Assembly (NCBI RefSeq): GCF_005048155.1
Contig: NZ_SUMB01000001.1
Coordinates: forward strand, 372,001 to 436,000
DNA length: 64,000 nt
Reading direction: 5' to 3'
Origin: Streptomyces piniterrae
GTDB lineage: Bacteria; Actinomycetota; Actinomycetes; Streptomycetales; Streptomycetaceae
Shown one piece after another: positions 36,469 to 44,298 of the stretch (position 1 is the first letter of the stretch; each line of letters begins with the position of its first letter). The translations under genes and the position numbers were made by a program. Below the pieces are notes generated by a model that was not told the DNA's origin, ran no database searches, and saw nothing but the letters and a program-made list of their open reading frames with translations.

Positions 36469-37448
36469 GGGGCTGTCTCGCTTTCACAGGGGATACATCC
36501 GGTCAGCATCGCCCCGGCACCGTCCCAGACCCCGGCCGCTGCCTCATCGGAGGCGACACGGGCGAGGGTGCCGGCGAAGGCGGTCACCAGGGTGGAGTGG
36601 TAGCAGGCCGTGAACGCCTCGGCGGGATCGTCCGGACGCGTCGGATCGCCGATCTCGGCGACGCTGCCATCGGCGGCCTGCGCGTCGGCCAGCCGCTGCC
36701 AGGCCACCGGATCGTACGGAGCCGCCGGCAGGCAGGCGGTCACGGCCAGCAACTCACCCACCAGGTCCCACAGTTGTTCCGCCAGCCAGTTCTCCAGCCA
36801 CGCGGGCAGCCAGAGCCGCAGATAGCCGGCGTGTTCGGGGGACAGCCGCCGGCGGGCGCGTCCCCATTCGGTCAGATGGAAGACATCGTGTGTCACGCCG
36901 TACGCGGCCTTGCGGTCCAGCGCCCACGGCTCGGGCAGCCGGCCGAGACCGGTCTGCGCCAGCTCGGCGTCGAAATCGGTGTGCGGCGCCAGCCCGATGC
37001 GCCGCTCCGCGTTGAGCACACCGAGCGTGCGGGTGTGATCGTCGCGGGCCACCCGCCAGCTGCGCAGCCGCGTGGTGGCCCGTACGAGCTCCTCCACACC
37101 GGCGTGGCGCCGTCCTGCCTGCGCGAACGCCCCGTAGATCTCCACGGGATAGGTCGCATGCGGCTCACCTCGGACCAGCTCGGCGAACAGCTCTCCCTCG
37201 CCGGTCTCCCGCCATGCGAAGTCGAACAGGCCGGCCGCCCTCTCCCGGATGTCGGCGCGCGGATGCGCCGCCGCGATGAGCTGCGTCAACTCGGCCAGTT
37301 CGCCGAGGGGTTTGAGGGTCAGATTGGGATCGGCGTCAGTCGTCACGTTCGGGGGCAGGCGGAAGGACGCGCGGGCACCGTCCAACCACCCCAGGCTGTC
37401 GCCGACCAACCGGTCGAGCAACTCCGGGTCGCCCCGGCCGCCGGTCAC
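36465..37448 (-). CDS. Uncharacterised protein, paralogue B of an adjacent pair
   Basis: A 327-residue paralogue of the downstream gene. Shared blocks are TLGVLNAERRIGLAP, AAYGVTHDVFHLTEWGRA and WDLVGELLAVTACLP. It starts at GTG 37448 within a GTGA overlap with the stop of the preceding gene and ends with ATGA into paralogue A. Both paralogues keep the two-histidine THxxFHLT motif. They may form a heterodimer. The function is unknown. Confidence 0.75.
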   Translation of the reverse strand: MTGGRGDPELLDRLVGDSLGWLDGARASFRLPPNVTTDADPNLTLKPLGELAELTQLIAAAHPRADIRERAAGLFDFAWRETGEGELFAELVRGEPHATYPVEIYGAFAQAGRRHAGVEELVRATTRLRSWRVARDDHTRTLGVLNAERRIGLAPHTDFDAELAQTGLGRLPEPWALDRKAAYGVTHDVFHLTEWGRARRRLSPEHAGYLRLWLPAWLENWLAEQLWDLVGELLAVTACLPAAPYDPVAWQRLADAQAADGSVAEIGDPTRPDDPAEAFTACYHSTLVTAFAGTLARVASDEAAAGVWDGAGAMLTGCIPCESETAP

Positions 37449-38143
37449 CACCCCCGTCCGTAGAACCGCTGGGCGGCCACCACATGCAGCGTCACCCGGG
37501 CGTCGCCGCCGCACATCTGACGGACGAAACCCAGCCCGCTGTCCAGGCCCAGTGTCGGCGGCACCTCAGGCAGCCGGGCCAGCCAACGGCCCAGCCCCGC
37601 GGCCTGAAGCCAGTCCCGGCGGCGCACCGCCCGGACGAAACCGCGGGCCAGGTCGTCGGTGCGCGCCGTCAGCTCGTCGGCGAGCGACGAGGCGAGTCCG
37701 GGCAGCGCCAACGCGGCCAGCTGGGACACCCGATGGGCAAGCTTTGGCCATGGATCGGTGGCGACCCATGCCGAGCCGGCCTGTGGCGTCGGCGGCCACT
37801 GGTTGGCGCCACCGGGCAGAAACGCGTGCGAGGCCTCGACCAGGCCCCGGTAGCTCCACACCGACACATCCGAGGCGTCCGGCTTCGGGGGAAAGGCCGC
37901 AAGCGCTTCCCGTACGACTGTCTCGTCCTCTCCGCCGGGCCCGGCCCGGTGGTCCAGCGCATACGGTGCGAGCGCATCGGCGCCCAGCACCCGGATCGCA
38001 GCCGACGCCAGCGCATCGCCCTGCCGCAGAAAGCGGGAGAGCGCATAGGGATCGCCCTCGCCCCGCAGGGCGAGGGCGACCCCAGATGCGGCATCGGCGA
38101 TCACAGCGCTGAGAGGGGCTGCTCCCTGCGTCTGCTCAGCCAA
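37445..38143 (-). CDS. Uncharacterised protein, second gene of peptide operon
   Basis: A 232-residue protein from a TTG at 38141-38143, selected because AAGGGG stands 7 nt upstream and because the gene begins 11 nt after the peptide stop. It is helical, Trp/Leu/Ala-rich (VSVWSYRGLVEASHAFLPGG, WLQAAGLGRWLARLPEV) with no recognised motif, membrane segment or signal peptide. Its distribution relative to the peptide and the paralogues would be informative. Confidence 0.7.
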   Translation of the reverse strand: MAEQTQGAAPLSAVIADAASGVALALRGEGDPYALSRFLRQGDALASAAIRVLGADALAPYALDHRAGPGGEDETVVREALAAFPPKPDASDVSVWSYRGLVEASHAFLPGGANQWPPTPQAGSAWVATDPWPKLAHRVSQLAALALPGLASSLADELTARTDDLARGFVRAVRRRDWLQAAGLGRWLARLPEVPPTLGLDSGLGFVRQMCGGDARVTLHVVAAQRFYGRGW

Positions 38144-38154
38144 CGCACTGCCCC

Positions 38155-38340
38155 TTAGCGGGTGTCGGTCTTGGGACGCGGAGTCGGCGGCGAGATCAGA
38201 AGCAGGCCGAGCAACAGCAGCCCAGCTCCGCACTCTCGGGTATCGCGGAACACGCCGTCAGGTTCGGTGGGCTCCACCAGTCCGTCGACCTCGGCGGCCA
38301 AGGCCTCCGTCTCGATGCGGGCTGTGCGATCCGTAACCAT
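38155..38340 (-). CDS. 61-residue peptide, possible precursor, first gene of operon
   Basis: ATG at 38338-38340 with AAAGGAG 9 nt upstream, a strong ribosome site. The first ~36 residues are acidic and leader-like (IETEALAAEVDGLVEPTEPD, then GVFRDTRE). They are followed by a single Cys and a very hydrophobic, Gly/Leu-rich stretch CGAGLLLLGLLLISPPTP and a basic tail RPKTDTR. The leader/core look suggests a ribosomally made modified peptide. Alternatively it is a small membrane-anchored protein with helix 38-50. The gene heads a coupled operon with three unknown proteins and a serine hydrolase. Confidence 0.7.
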   Translation of the reverse strand: MVTDRTARIETEALAAEVDGLVEPTEPDGVFRDTRECGAGLLLLGLLLISPPTPRPKTDTR

Positions 38341-38650
38341 TGGGACCATCTCCTTTGCGGCTGAGGTACCAGCAGAATCAGCTTTACATCGACGTGAATC
38401 GGTCGCAAGCGGTGCAAAAGGGGTGTACTGCCTTGCCGGTAGGGGCGGGTGTGGCCTCGGGTGGATCGGCGGCGGCGCCAACCCCCTTGCCGCCCGGGGG
38501 TGTTGGCGGTAACCCCGGGTCTGTCTCGTCGTCACCCTGCGTACACATCCGGCGGGGATCCTGATGTGTGGACGGATGCGTGGGGAGATGTGCGGGCATA
38601 TGTCCGGGGCGATGTGCGGTGTGGGTGCGGGCGGGTGGTGAACGGTCGCA
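38341..38650. other. Intergenic region upstream of the peptide operon
   Basis: The 310-base gap holds the promoter and 5' leader of the minus-strand peptide operon and the 3' trailer of the GNAT gene. The 38355-38420 part is visibly AT-richer than its surroundings, as expected for a promoter, but no consensus pair could be assigned. No further ORF with coding features was found. Confidence 0.5.
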
Positions 38651-39532
38651 TCAGCGCGCTGGTCGCGTCGGCCCTGTATAGAGGTACGGGGTGGTCGTGC
38701 TCAGCGTGCTGAAGCCCAGCCGTTCCAGGATCGGACGGCTCTGGTCGGACGCGTCCACCTGTAGATAGGAGAAGTTGCGCGCTTCGGCGATCCATGCGCG
38801 GTGGGCGACAAGTGCCCGGTAGAGGCCCCGGCCGCGCCAGGCGGGCAGGGTGCCGCCGCCCCACAGCCCGGCGAAAACATTCCCGCGGGTCAGTTCTATC
38901 CGTGCCGCGGACACCGGCAGGTCGCCGGCCATCGCGACGACCATCGCCACCGAGCCCGGATCCTCGGCGAGCCGGCCGAGCAGCCGGTGCCGCAGCCGTG
39001 CGCCGGGCCTCCCGAACACCTCCTCATGAACCCGCACCAGTAGCTCCACGCCGGCCGCATCGGCCACCGGCAGCAACCGCGCACCCTCCGGCGGCCCGAA
39101 GTCCGCCCCGGCCGCGCGCAGGCCCCGCACCGGCGCCACCATCAGCGCCTCGGCCGGCTCCGCCGTGAAACCGGCGGTCCGCAGCCGTTCGCCCAGGTCG
39201 GCGGGCCGGTCATGGGCGTACACCTTCCACTCGAACTCACGCCCGAGCGAGGTGAAGTGCCGCACCTGCGCCGCGATCGCCGCATCGGCGGTGGACCCGT
39301 CCAGGTCCGACCACACCACACCGTTCCAGTCGTCCGCGCCGCCGACCTGGCGCACCACATCGCCATCCCGCTCCACCCGTGCGCCGGGGGAGTCGGCCGT
39401 CGCCTCGCGCCGCATCTGCCGGTCGAACAGGGCGCGTACCGCCTCGACATCGATATCCGTGCCGCTGCCCGCATCCCTGTCCGTGTCCCTGTCCGTGCCC
39501 CTGTGCGTGTCCTTGTGTGCGTCCCTGTCCAT
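38651..39532 (-). CDS. GNAT-family N-acetyltransferase
   Basis: A 293-residue acetyltransferase. The acetyl-CoA motif A is GGGTLPAWRGRGLYRALVAHRAWIAE (about 235-260; G-x2-W-R-G-R-G as the Q/R-x-x-G-x-G/A loop), followed by YLQVDASDQSRPILERLGF. The N-terminal ~28 residues are a degenerate D-R-D-T repeat encoded by GGACACGGACAG-like repeats, so the true start is uncertain. The substrate is unknown. Confidence 0.82.
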   Translation of the reverse strand: MDRDAHKDTHRGTDRDTDRDAGSGTDIDVEAVRALFDRQMRREATADSPGARVERDGDVVRQVGGADDWNGVVWSDLDGSTADAAIAAQVRHFTSLGREFEWKVYAHDRPADLGERLRTAGFTAEPAEALMVAPVRGLRAAGADFGPPEGARLLPVADAAGVELLVRVHEEVFGRPGARLRHRLLGRLAEDPGSVAMVVAMAGDLPVSAARIELTRGNVFAGLWGGGTLPAWRGRGLYRALVAHRAWIAEARNFSYLQVDASDQSRPILERLGFSTLSTTTPYLYTGPTRPAR

Positions 39533-39629
39533 CCGGACATTGGAGCAGCAGGGGCGGCGGGAGCGGCAGCTGCGGTCGCCGGGGCGGCGGGGCGGCGGGG
39601 CGGTGCGGGGGCGGCCCCGGCCCTGGCCC

Positions 39630-39635
39630 TAGAGT
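39630..39635 (+). promoter_or_regulatory. -10 element TAGAGT, leaderless HTH-Mop gene
   Basis: TAGAGT ends 6 nt before the GTG start at 39642, leaving no room for a ribosome site and predicting a leaderless transcript. No clear -35 was found in the GC-rich sequence upstream. Confidence 0.45.
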
Positions 39636-39641
39636 GCGGGC

Positions 39642-40037
39642 GTGCCGTCATACAGCATTGGCCGGGCAGCGCGGCTGCTGGGTGTGAGTCCGGAGACCGT
39701 CCGCCGATGGGCCGACGGCGGCCAGCTGCGGATGGACAGGGACGGTACGGGAAACCGGGTCATCGACGGCGTGAGCCTGGCGGCGTTCGCCAAGGAGCGG
39801 GCCGCGGGGCTGCATCCGGTGCCCGGCGAGGTCCGCACCTCGGTACGCAACGCGTTCGCCGGGATCGTCACCCGGGTGACCATGGACGATGTGGTCGCCC
39901 AGGTGGAAATCCAGTCCGGGCCGCACCGGCTGGTGTCGCTGGTCAGCCGGGAGGCCGTCGAGGAACTGGGCATCGAGGTCGGGGTGACCGCCACCGCCCG
40001 GGTGAAGGCGACCAATGTGTACATCGACCGCACGTGA
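39642..40037 (+). CDS. HTH-Mop (TOBE) molybdate-responsive regulator, copy 1
   Basis: A 131-residue protein combining a MerR/excisionase-type HTH (SIGRAARLLGVSPETVRRWADGG, about 5-27, followed by DGVSLAAFAKER) with a C-terminal Mop/TOBE molybdate-binding domain (SVRNAFAGIVTRVTMDDVVAQVEIQ, VSREAVEELGIEVGVTATARVKATNVYI). It probably senses molybdate or tungstate and controls the transport genes downstream. It is paralogous to the gene at 40828. GTG start, no Shine-Dalgarno. Confidence 0.9.
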   Translation: MPSYSIGRAARLLGVSPETVRRWADGGQLRMDRDGTGNRVIDGVSLAAFAKERAAGLHPVPGEVRTSVRNAFAGIVTRVTMDDVVAQVEIQSGPHRLVSLVSREAVEELGIEVGVTATARVKATNVYIDRT

Positions 40038-40163
40038 GTGCCCGGATGACCGTCGACCGGCCGGCGCTGCCCGTTCCATGGCCCGGGGCGCCGCGCCCCG
40101 GAGCCCGCGTAACGCGCCTGTGGCAGCGCTGCGTTGAGCTCCTCGGGGTGCCCCGGCCTCACG

Positions 40164-40583
40164 TCAGGCGGTGGCCAGCGAGATCTCCGTCGACTTGATC
40201 AGTGCGGTCACCGTGGAACCGGCCTCCAGCCCGAGATCGGTGACCGCGTCCTTGGTGATCGCGGCCGTCAGCTCGGCGCCGTCGACGCTGACCTTGACGC
40301 CGGCCATCGCGCCACCGGTGGCGACATCGCTCACCGTGCCCGGCAGCTGGTTGCGGATGCTCAGCCCGTCGACCGCACCCGTGGCCAGGGACACCTCGGT
40401 GGACTTGATCAGCGCACGTACCGCGGAACCCGCCGCGAGGCCCAGCTCCTCGGCCGACTCCCGCGTGATCGCGGCGGTGACCTCCTGGCCGCCCACCAGC
40501 CGGACCCCGACGGTCGCCATGACCTCGCCCGGGGTGACGGCGGTGACGGTGCCGGGGATCTGGTTGCGGATGCTCAGGCTCAT
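40164..40583 (-). CDS. Tandem Mop-domain molybdate-binding protein (molbindin-like)
   Basis: A 139-residue protein made of two Mop domains (1-69 and 73-139). Each starts SIRNQ(I/L)PGTV and ends ALIKSTE(V/I)SLAT, an internal duplication. Di-Mop proteins oligomerise to store or buffer molybdate in the cytoplasm. It is transcribed divergently from the second HTH-Mop gene across a gap with a 10-bp direct repeat that may be a regulator site. Confidence 0.92.
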   Translation of the reverse strand: MSLSIRNQIPGTVTAVTPGEVMATVGVRLVGGQEVTAAITRESAEELGLAAGSAVRALIKSTEVSLATGAVDGLSIRNQLPGTVSDVATGGAMAGVKVSVDGAELTAAITKDAVTDLGLEAGSTVTALIKSTEISLATA

Positions 40584-40626
40584 GGGAACGCCTCACGTGG
40601 GGTGGGGGAGGGAGGGGAACCGGGTA

Positions 40627-40646
40627 ATTGCCATAAATTGCGGTAA
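40627..40646. promoter_or_regulatory. Tandem direct repeat ATTGCCATAA-ATTGCGGTAA
   Basis: Two adjacent 10-bp units (8/10 identical, one helical turn apart) 44 bp upstream of the di-Mop gene. A related ATTGCAAA lies in the -35 region of the HTH-Mop gene at 40790. It is a candidate operator for the HTH-Mop regulators. Confidence 0.4.
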
Positions 40647-40790
40647 ATATTCCTTCTTGTCGGCGTCACCTTAGCCGGGCGGCGACGCGCGGATTCCGTC
40701 CGACATCCGGTCACCGCCGATCGGCCCAACCGCGGCTTCGGCTTTTCCTCCAACCCGCCTGGCACCTGCTGCGTACATCCGCCATATGAA

Positions 40791-40820
40791 TTGCAAATGC
40801 CAGCCGAACCCACTTATCTT
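40791..40820 (+). promoter_or_regulatory. Promoter TTGCAA-18-TATCTT, leaderless
   Basis: The -35 is TTGCAA (40791-40796), spacer 18 nt, -10 TATCTT (40815-40820). The ATG at 40828 begins 7 nt after the -10, so the transcript should start at or next to the start codon. No ribosome site is present. Confidence 0.6.
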
Positions 40821-40827
40821 GTCGCGC

Positions 40828-41223
40828 ATGCAGTCCTACACGATCGGCCAGGCGGCGCGCCTGCTGGGCGTCAGCCCCGACACCGCCCGCCGCTGGGCGG
40901 ACGCCGGCAAGGTCGCGACCCACCGCGACGACAGCGGCCGGCGTCTGATCGACGGTCGTGACCTGGCCGCCTTCTCGATCGAGGTCGGCCAGGACGGCGG
41001 CGGCGACGAAGACGCCTCGTACACCTCCGCCCGAAACGCCTTCCCGGGCATCGTCACCGCCGTCAAGCTCGGCGATGTCGCGGCTCAGGTCGAGATCCAG
41101 GCCGGCCCGCACCGCCTGGTGTCCCTGCTGACCCGGGAAGCGGTCGAGGAACTGGGACTCGAAGTCGGTATGCAGGCCACCGCCCGCGTGAAATCCACCA
41201 GCGTGCACATCGACCGCACCTGA
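40828..41223 (+). CDS. HTH-Mop (TOBE) molybdate-responsive regulator, copy 2
   Basis: A 131-residue paralogue of the 39642 gene with the same layout: HTH TIGQAARLLGVSPDTARRWADAG and Mop domain SARNAFPGIVTAVKLGDVAAQVEIQ, LTREAVEELGLEVGMQATARVKSTSVHI. ATG 40828 follows a leaderless-type promoter; an upstream in-frame ATG at 40786 would place the start inside the promoter. It precedes modA by 130 nt and is the likely local regulator of modABC. Confidence 0.92.
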   Translation: MQSYTIGQAARLLGVSPDTARRWADAGKVATHRDDSGRRLIDGRDLAAFSIEVGQDGGGDEDASYTSARNAFPGIVTAVKLGDVAAQVEIQAGPHRLVSLLTREAVEELGLEVGMQATARVKSTSVHIDRT

Positions 41224-41245
41224 CGCGTCCATCGACCGCACCTGA
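41208..41245. repeat. 16-bp direct repeat CATCGACCGCACCTGA
   Basis: The last 16 bases of the HTH-Mop gene, including its stop, are repeated exactly 22 bp downstream (41208-41223 and 41230-41245). It looks like a short slippage duplication. The second copy would act as a back-up stop in the same local context. Confidence 0.8.
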
Positions 41246-41353
41246 ACCACCGAGGAATCGCCCCCCCCACGCAGCGGCGTCGCCGTCCCCGGCGCGGCTT
41301 TTCCCCATCCGTCGGGCGGCATCCGCCGCCCCGCGTCCCAAGGAGTCCCGCCC

Positions 41354-42157
41354 ATGTCCCGTGCCCTCACCCGCCGCCGTGCCGCCGCCGCGATCGTGAC
41401 CGCCGCCCTCCTCGTCCCGCTCGCCGCCTGCAACGGCAAGGACGAGGGCAAGAAGGACGGCGGTGGCGCGAAGTCCGCCGGCGACGTTCCCAAGGCGCAG
41501 CTCACCGTGCTCGCCGCCTCGTCGCTGACCGATGTCTTCGCCAAGGCCGGTGCCGCGTACGAGAAGGAGCACCCGGGCACCAAGGTGAAGTTCTCCTTCG
41601 CCGGCTCGCAGGAACTCGCCGCGCAGGTCAAGGAGGGCGCCCCCGCCGACGCCCTGGTCACCGCCGACACCAAGACCATGGACGGGCTGAAGGTGGACGT
41701 CGGCACGCCCACCGTCATCGCCAAGAACCGCCTCGTCATCGCGACCGGCGAAGGCAACCCCAAGAAGATCCACGGCCTCAAGGACCTGGCCGGCAGCAAG
41801 CTGAAGGTCGTCCTCGCCGCGCCCGCGGTCCCCGTCGGCCGCTACAGCAAGCAGGTCCTGGACGCCCAGGACGTCGACGTCAAGCCGGTCTCGCAGGAGC
41901 CCAACGTCCGCGCCGTCCTCAGCAAGGTGGAGATGGGCGAGGCCGACGCCGGACTCGTCTACAAGACGGACGCCGACACCGCGCCCGACAAGGTCGACGC
42001 CATCGACATCCCCGACGGACAGAACGCCGTCGCCTCCTACCCGGCCGCCACCCTGAAGGCCTCCGAGAACGCCGAAGCCGCGGCCGCCTTCGTGAAGTGG
42101 CTGAGCACCCCGGAGGCACAGCAGATCCTGCGCAAGGCGGGCTTCCAGAAGCCGTAG
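41354..42157 (+). CDS. modA: ModA, molybdate-binding lipoprotein
   Basis: A 267-residue lipoprotein. The signal peptide ends in the lipobox L23-A-A-C26. The mature part has the ModA fold: LTVLAASSLTDVFAKAGAAYE with the anion-binding Ser-Ser, FSFAGSQELAAQV, GAPADALVTAD, VGRYSKQVLD, and MGEADAGLVYKTDA near the end. It delivers molybdate or tungstate to the fused ModBC downstream. Confidence 0.95.
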   Translation: MSRALTRRRAAAAIVTAALLVPLAACNGKDEGKKDGGGAKSAGDVPKAQLTVLAASSLTDVFAKAGAAYEKEHPGTKVKFSFAGSQELAAQVKEGAPADALVTADTKTMDGLKVDVGTPTVIAKNRLVIATGEGNPKKIHGLKDLAGSKLKVVLAAPAVPVGRYSKQVLDAQDVDVKPVSQEPNVRAVLSKVEMGEADAGLVYKTDADTAPDKVDAIDIPDGQNAVASYPAATLKASENAEAAAAFVKWLSTPEAQQILRKAGFQKP

Positions 42158-42303
42158 CGGGCCGGGCGCGGCCACGCCACACACCGCGCGGCGCACGGGA
42201 CTGTCCGGCTCGGGGGAGCGGACAGCCCCGTGCGGCCCCGCCCTACGTGGCACCCGCCGGGCACACCCCGTGGAACCGACCCACCCCGATCCCAGGGACC
42301 CCG

Positions 42304-44298
42304 ATGAGACGCCCCCGCACCCCCCTCCGGCCTTCGGCGGGACGATCCCACGCACCCGGCACCCGCACCCCGATCGCACTGGCCGTCCCCGCGCTCCTCG
42401 CGGTCGCGCTCCTGCTGATGCCGCTGATCGGCGTCCTCACCCGCACCAGCTGGAGCGACCTCGGCACGCACCTGAGCAGCGCCGGCGTCACCGAGGCGCT
42501 CAATCTCTCGCTGCTCGTGTCCTTTTGGGCGCTGGGACTCTCCCTGCTCCTCGGCGTACCACTCGCCTGGCTGCTTGCCCGCGTCAGCTTCCCCGGCAAG
42601 GCGCTGGTCCGCTCGCTCGTCCTGCTGCCGATGGTGCTGCCGCCGACCGTCGGCGGTGTCGCGCTGCTCCTCGGCTTCGGCCGCCGCGGACTGCTCGGCC
42701 CCTGGCTGGAAGACACCTTCGGCCTCACCCTGCCGTTCCACACCTCGGGCGCGGTCGTCGCCGCCACCTTCGTCGCGATGCCGTTCCTCGTCATCAGCCT
42801 GGAAGGCGCCCTCGCCGGCCTGCGCCCCAGTTACGAGGAGACCGCGGCCTCGCTCGGCGCCTCGCCCGTACGCGTCTTCTTCACCGTCACCCTCCCCATG
42901 GTCGCGCCCGGCCTCGTCGCCGGCGCCGCGCTGACCTGGGCCCGCGCGCTCGGCGAATTCGGCGCCACCATCACCTTCGCCGGCAATCTGCCCGGCGCCA
43001 CCCAGACCCTGCCGCTCCAGGTCTACCTGCTGCTCCAGGACTCCCCGGAAGCCGCCACTTCCGTCTCCCTGCTGCTCCTCGCCATCGCCATGGCCGTGCT
43101 GGTGGCCCTGCGCGGCCGGTGGAACGGCACCCCCACCTCCCGCCGCACGGGCCGCACCACACCCCGCTCTTCGGAGACCGCTGCAACCCTGGACACCCCA
43201 TCGACGCCTTCAGCCGACAAGGGCCAACCGACGCCACCTCCGGAGGCCCAGGAGTCGCAGGAGCGCTGGCCGTTGCACGCCGACGTCACCGGCTTCAACA
43301 CCCTGACGCTCGACGCCGATCCGGGCACCACCATCGCCGTCGTCGGCCCCAACGGCGCCGGCAAAACCACCCTGCTACGCGCCCTCCTCGGCCTCACCCC
43401 GCGCGCCCGTGCCACACTGCGCCTCGGCGGCACCGACGTCACCGAGCGGCCTCCGCATCGCCGCGGCGTCGCCTGGGTCCCGCAGGACGGCGCGCTCTTC
43501 CCGCATCTGACCGCGCTGACCAACACCGCCTACGGGCTCCGCGCGCACGGCGTTCCGCGCGCCGAGGCCCGCCGCACGGCGCAGCAGTGGCTCGACCGGC
43601 TCGGCGTCGGCCATCTCGCGCACCGCAAACCCGCCCAGCTCTCCGGTGGCCAGGCCCAACGTGTCGCGCTGGCCAGGGCGTTGGCCGCCCGTCCGCGTCT
43701 GCTGCTGCTCGACGAGCCGCTCGCCGCCCTCGACCAGACCACCCGGGCGCATGTCCGCCACACCCTGCGACGCCATCTCGCCGGCTTCGGCGGGGTCTGC
43801 CTGATCGTCACCCACGACCCGGTCGAGGCGGTCTCGCTCGCCGACCGGGTCCTCGTCCTCGACGAGGGACGCACCCTCCAGGACGCGCCCCCCGCCGAGG
43901 TCACCCGGCATCCCCGCTCGCCCTGGGTCGCCCGGATGCTCGGCCGCAACGCCTGGCCGGGCACCGCCAGCGGCGACGGCCTCGCGCTGGCCGGCGGCGG
44001 TCGTCTCGTCGTCGCCGACCGGCTTCCCGACGACACCCAGGCCCTGGCGATCATCGCCCCCGAGGCCGTCTCCGTGCACGTCGAGAAGCCGGCCGGCAGC
44101 CCCCGCAACGTCTGGTCCGGCACCGTACGGGAGATCACCTCCGCCGGCAGCCGGCTGCGCGTCCTCGTCACGTCCTCCGAGGCCCCCGACCTCGTCGCCG
44201 AAATCACCCCGCAGGCCGCCCTCGATCTCGGCCTCGCCGACGGCGCGCCCGTCTGGACCAGCGTCAAGGCCACCGAGGTCACCCTCGTCACGCTCTAG
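42304..44298 (+). CDS. modB-modC: ModBC, fused molybdate permease and ATPase
   Basis: A 664-residue fusion. Residues 1-280 are the ModB permease (about six helices; EAA motif near GALAGLRPSYEETAASLGASPVRVFF). A ~45-residue Pro/Thr-rich linker follows, then the ModC ATPase with Walker A GPNGAGKTT (about 347-356), signature LSGGQAQRVALARAL (about 445) and Walker B LLLLDEPLAALD (about 465-476). A C-terminal TOBE domain ends ASVKATEVTL-like. ATG 42304 follows modA by 146 nt. Its stop codon overlaps that of the convergent toxin-like gene. Confidence 0.93.
   Translation: MRRPRTPLRPSAGRSHAPGTRTPIALAVPALLAVALLLMPLIGVLTRTSWSDLGTHLSSAGVTEALNLSLLVSFWALGLSLLLGVPLAWLLARVSFPGKALVRSLVLLPMVLPPTVGGVALLLGFGRRGLLGPWLEDTFGLTLPFHTSGAVVAATFVAMPFLVISLEGALAGLRPSYEETAASLGASPVRVFFTVTLPMVAPGLVAGAALTWARALGEFGATITFAGNLPGATQTLPLQVYLLLQDSPEAATSVSLLLLAIAMAVLVALRGRWNGTPTSRRTGRTTPRSSETAATLDTPSTPSADKGQPTPPPEAQESQERWPLHADVTGFNTLTLDADPGTTIAVVGPNGAGKTTLLRALLGLTPRARATLRLGGTDVTERPPHRRGVAWVPQDGALFPHLTALTNTAYGLRAHGVPRAEARRTAQQWLDRLGVGHLAHRKPAQLSGGQAQRVALARALAARPRLLLLDEPLAALDQTTRAHVRHTLRRHLAGFGGVCLIVTHDPVEAVSLADRVLVLDEGRTLQDAPPAEVTRHPRSPWVARMLGRNAWPGTASGDGLALAGGGRLVVADRLPDDTQALAIIAPEAVSVHVEKPAGSPRNVWSGTVREITSAGSRLRVLVTSSEAPDLVAEITPQAALDLGLADGAPVWTSVKATEVTLVTL

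Noticed and set aside
39430..39532. GGACACGGACAG-type repeats as a CRISPR or minisatellite array
   Set aside because: No spacers; it encodes a degenerate D-R-D-T N-terminus of the GNAT protein.
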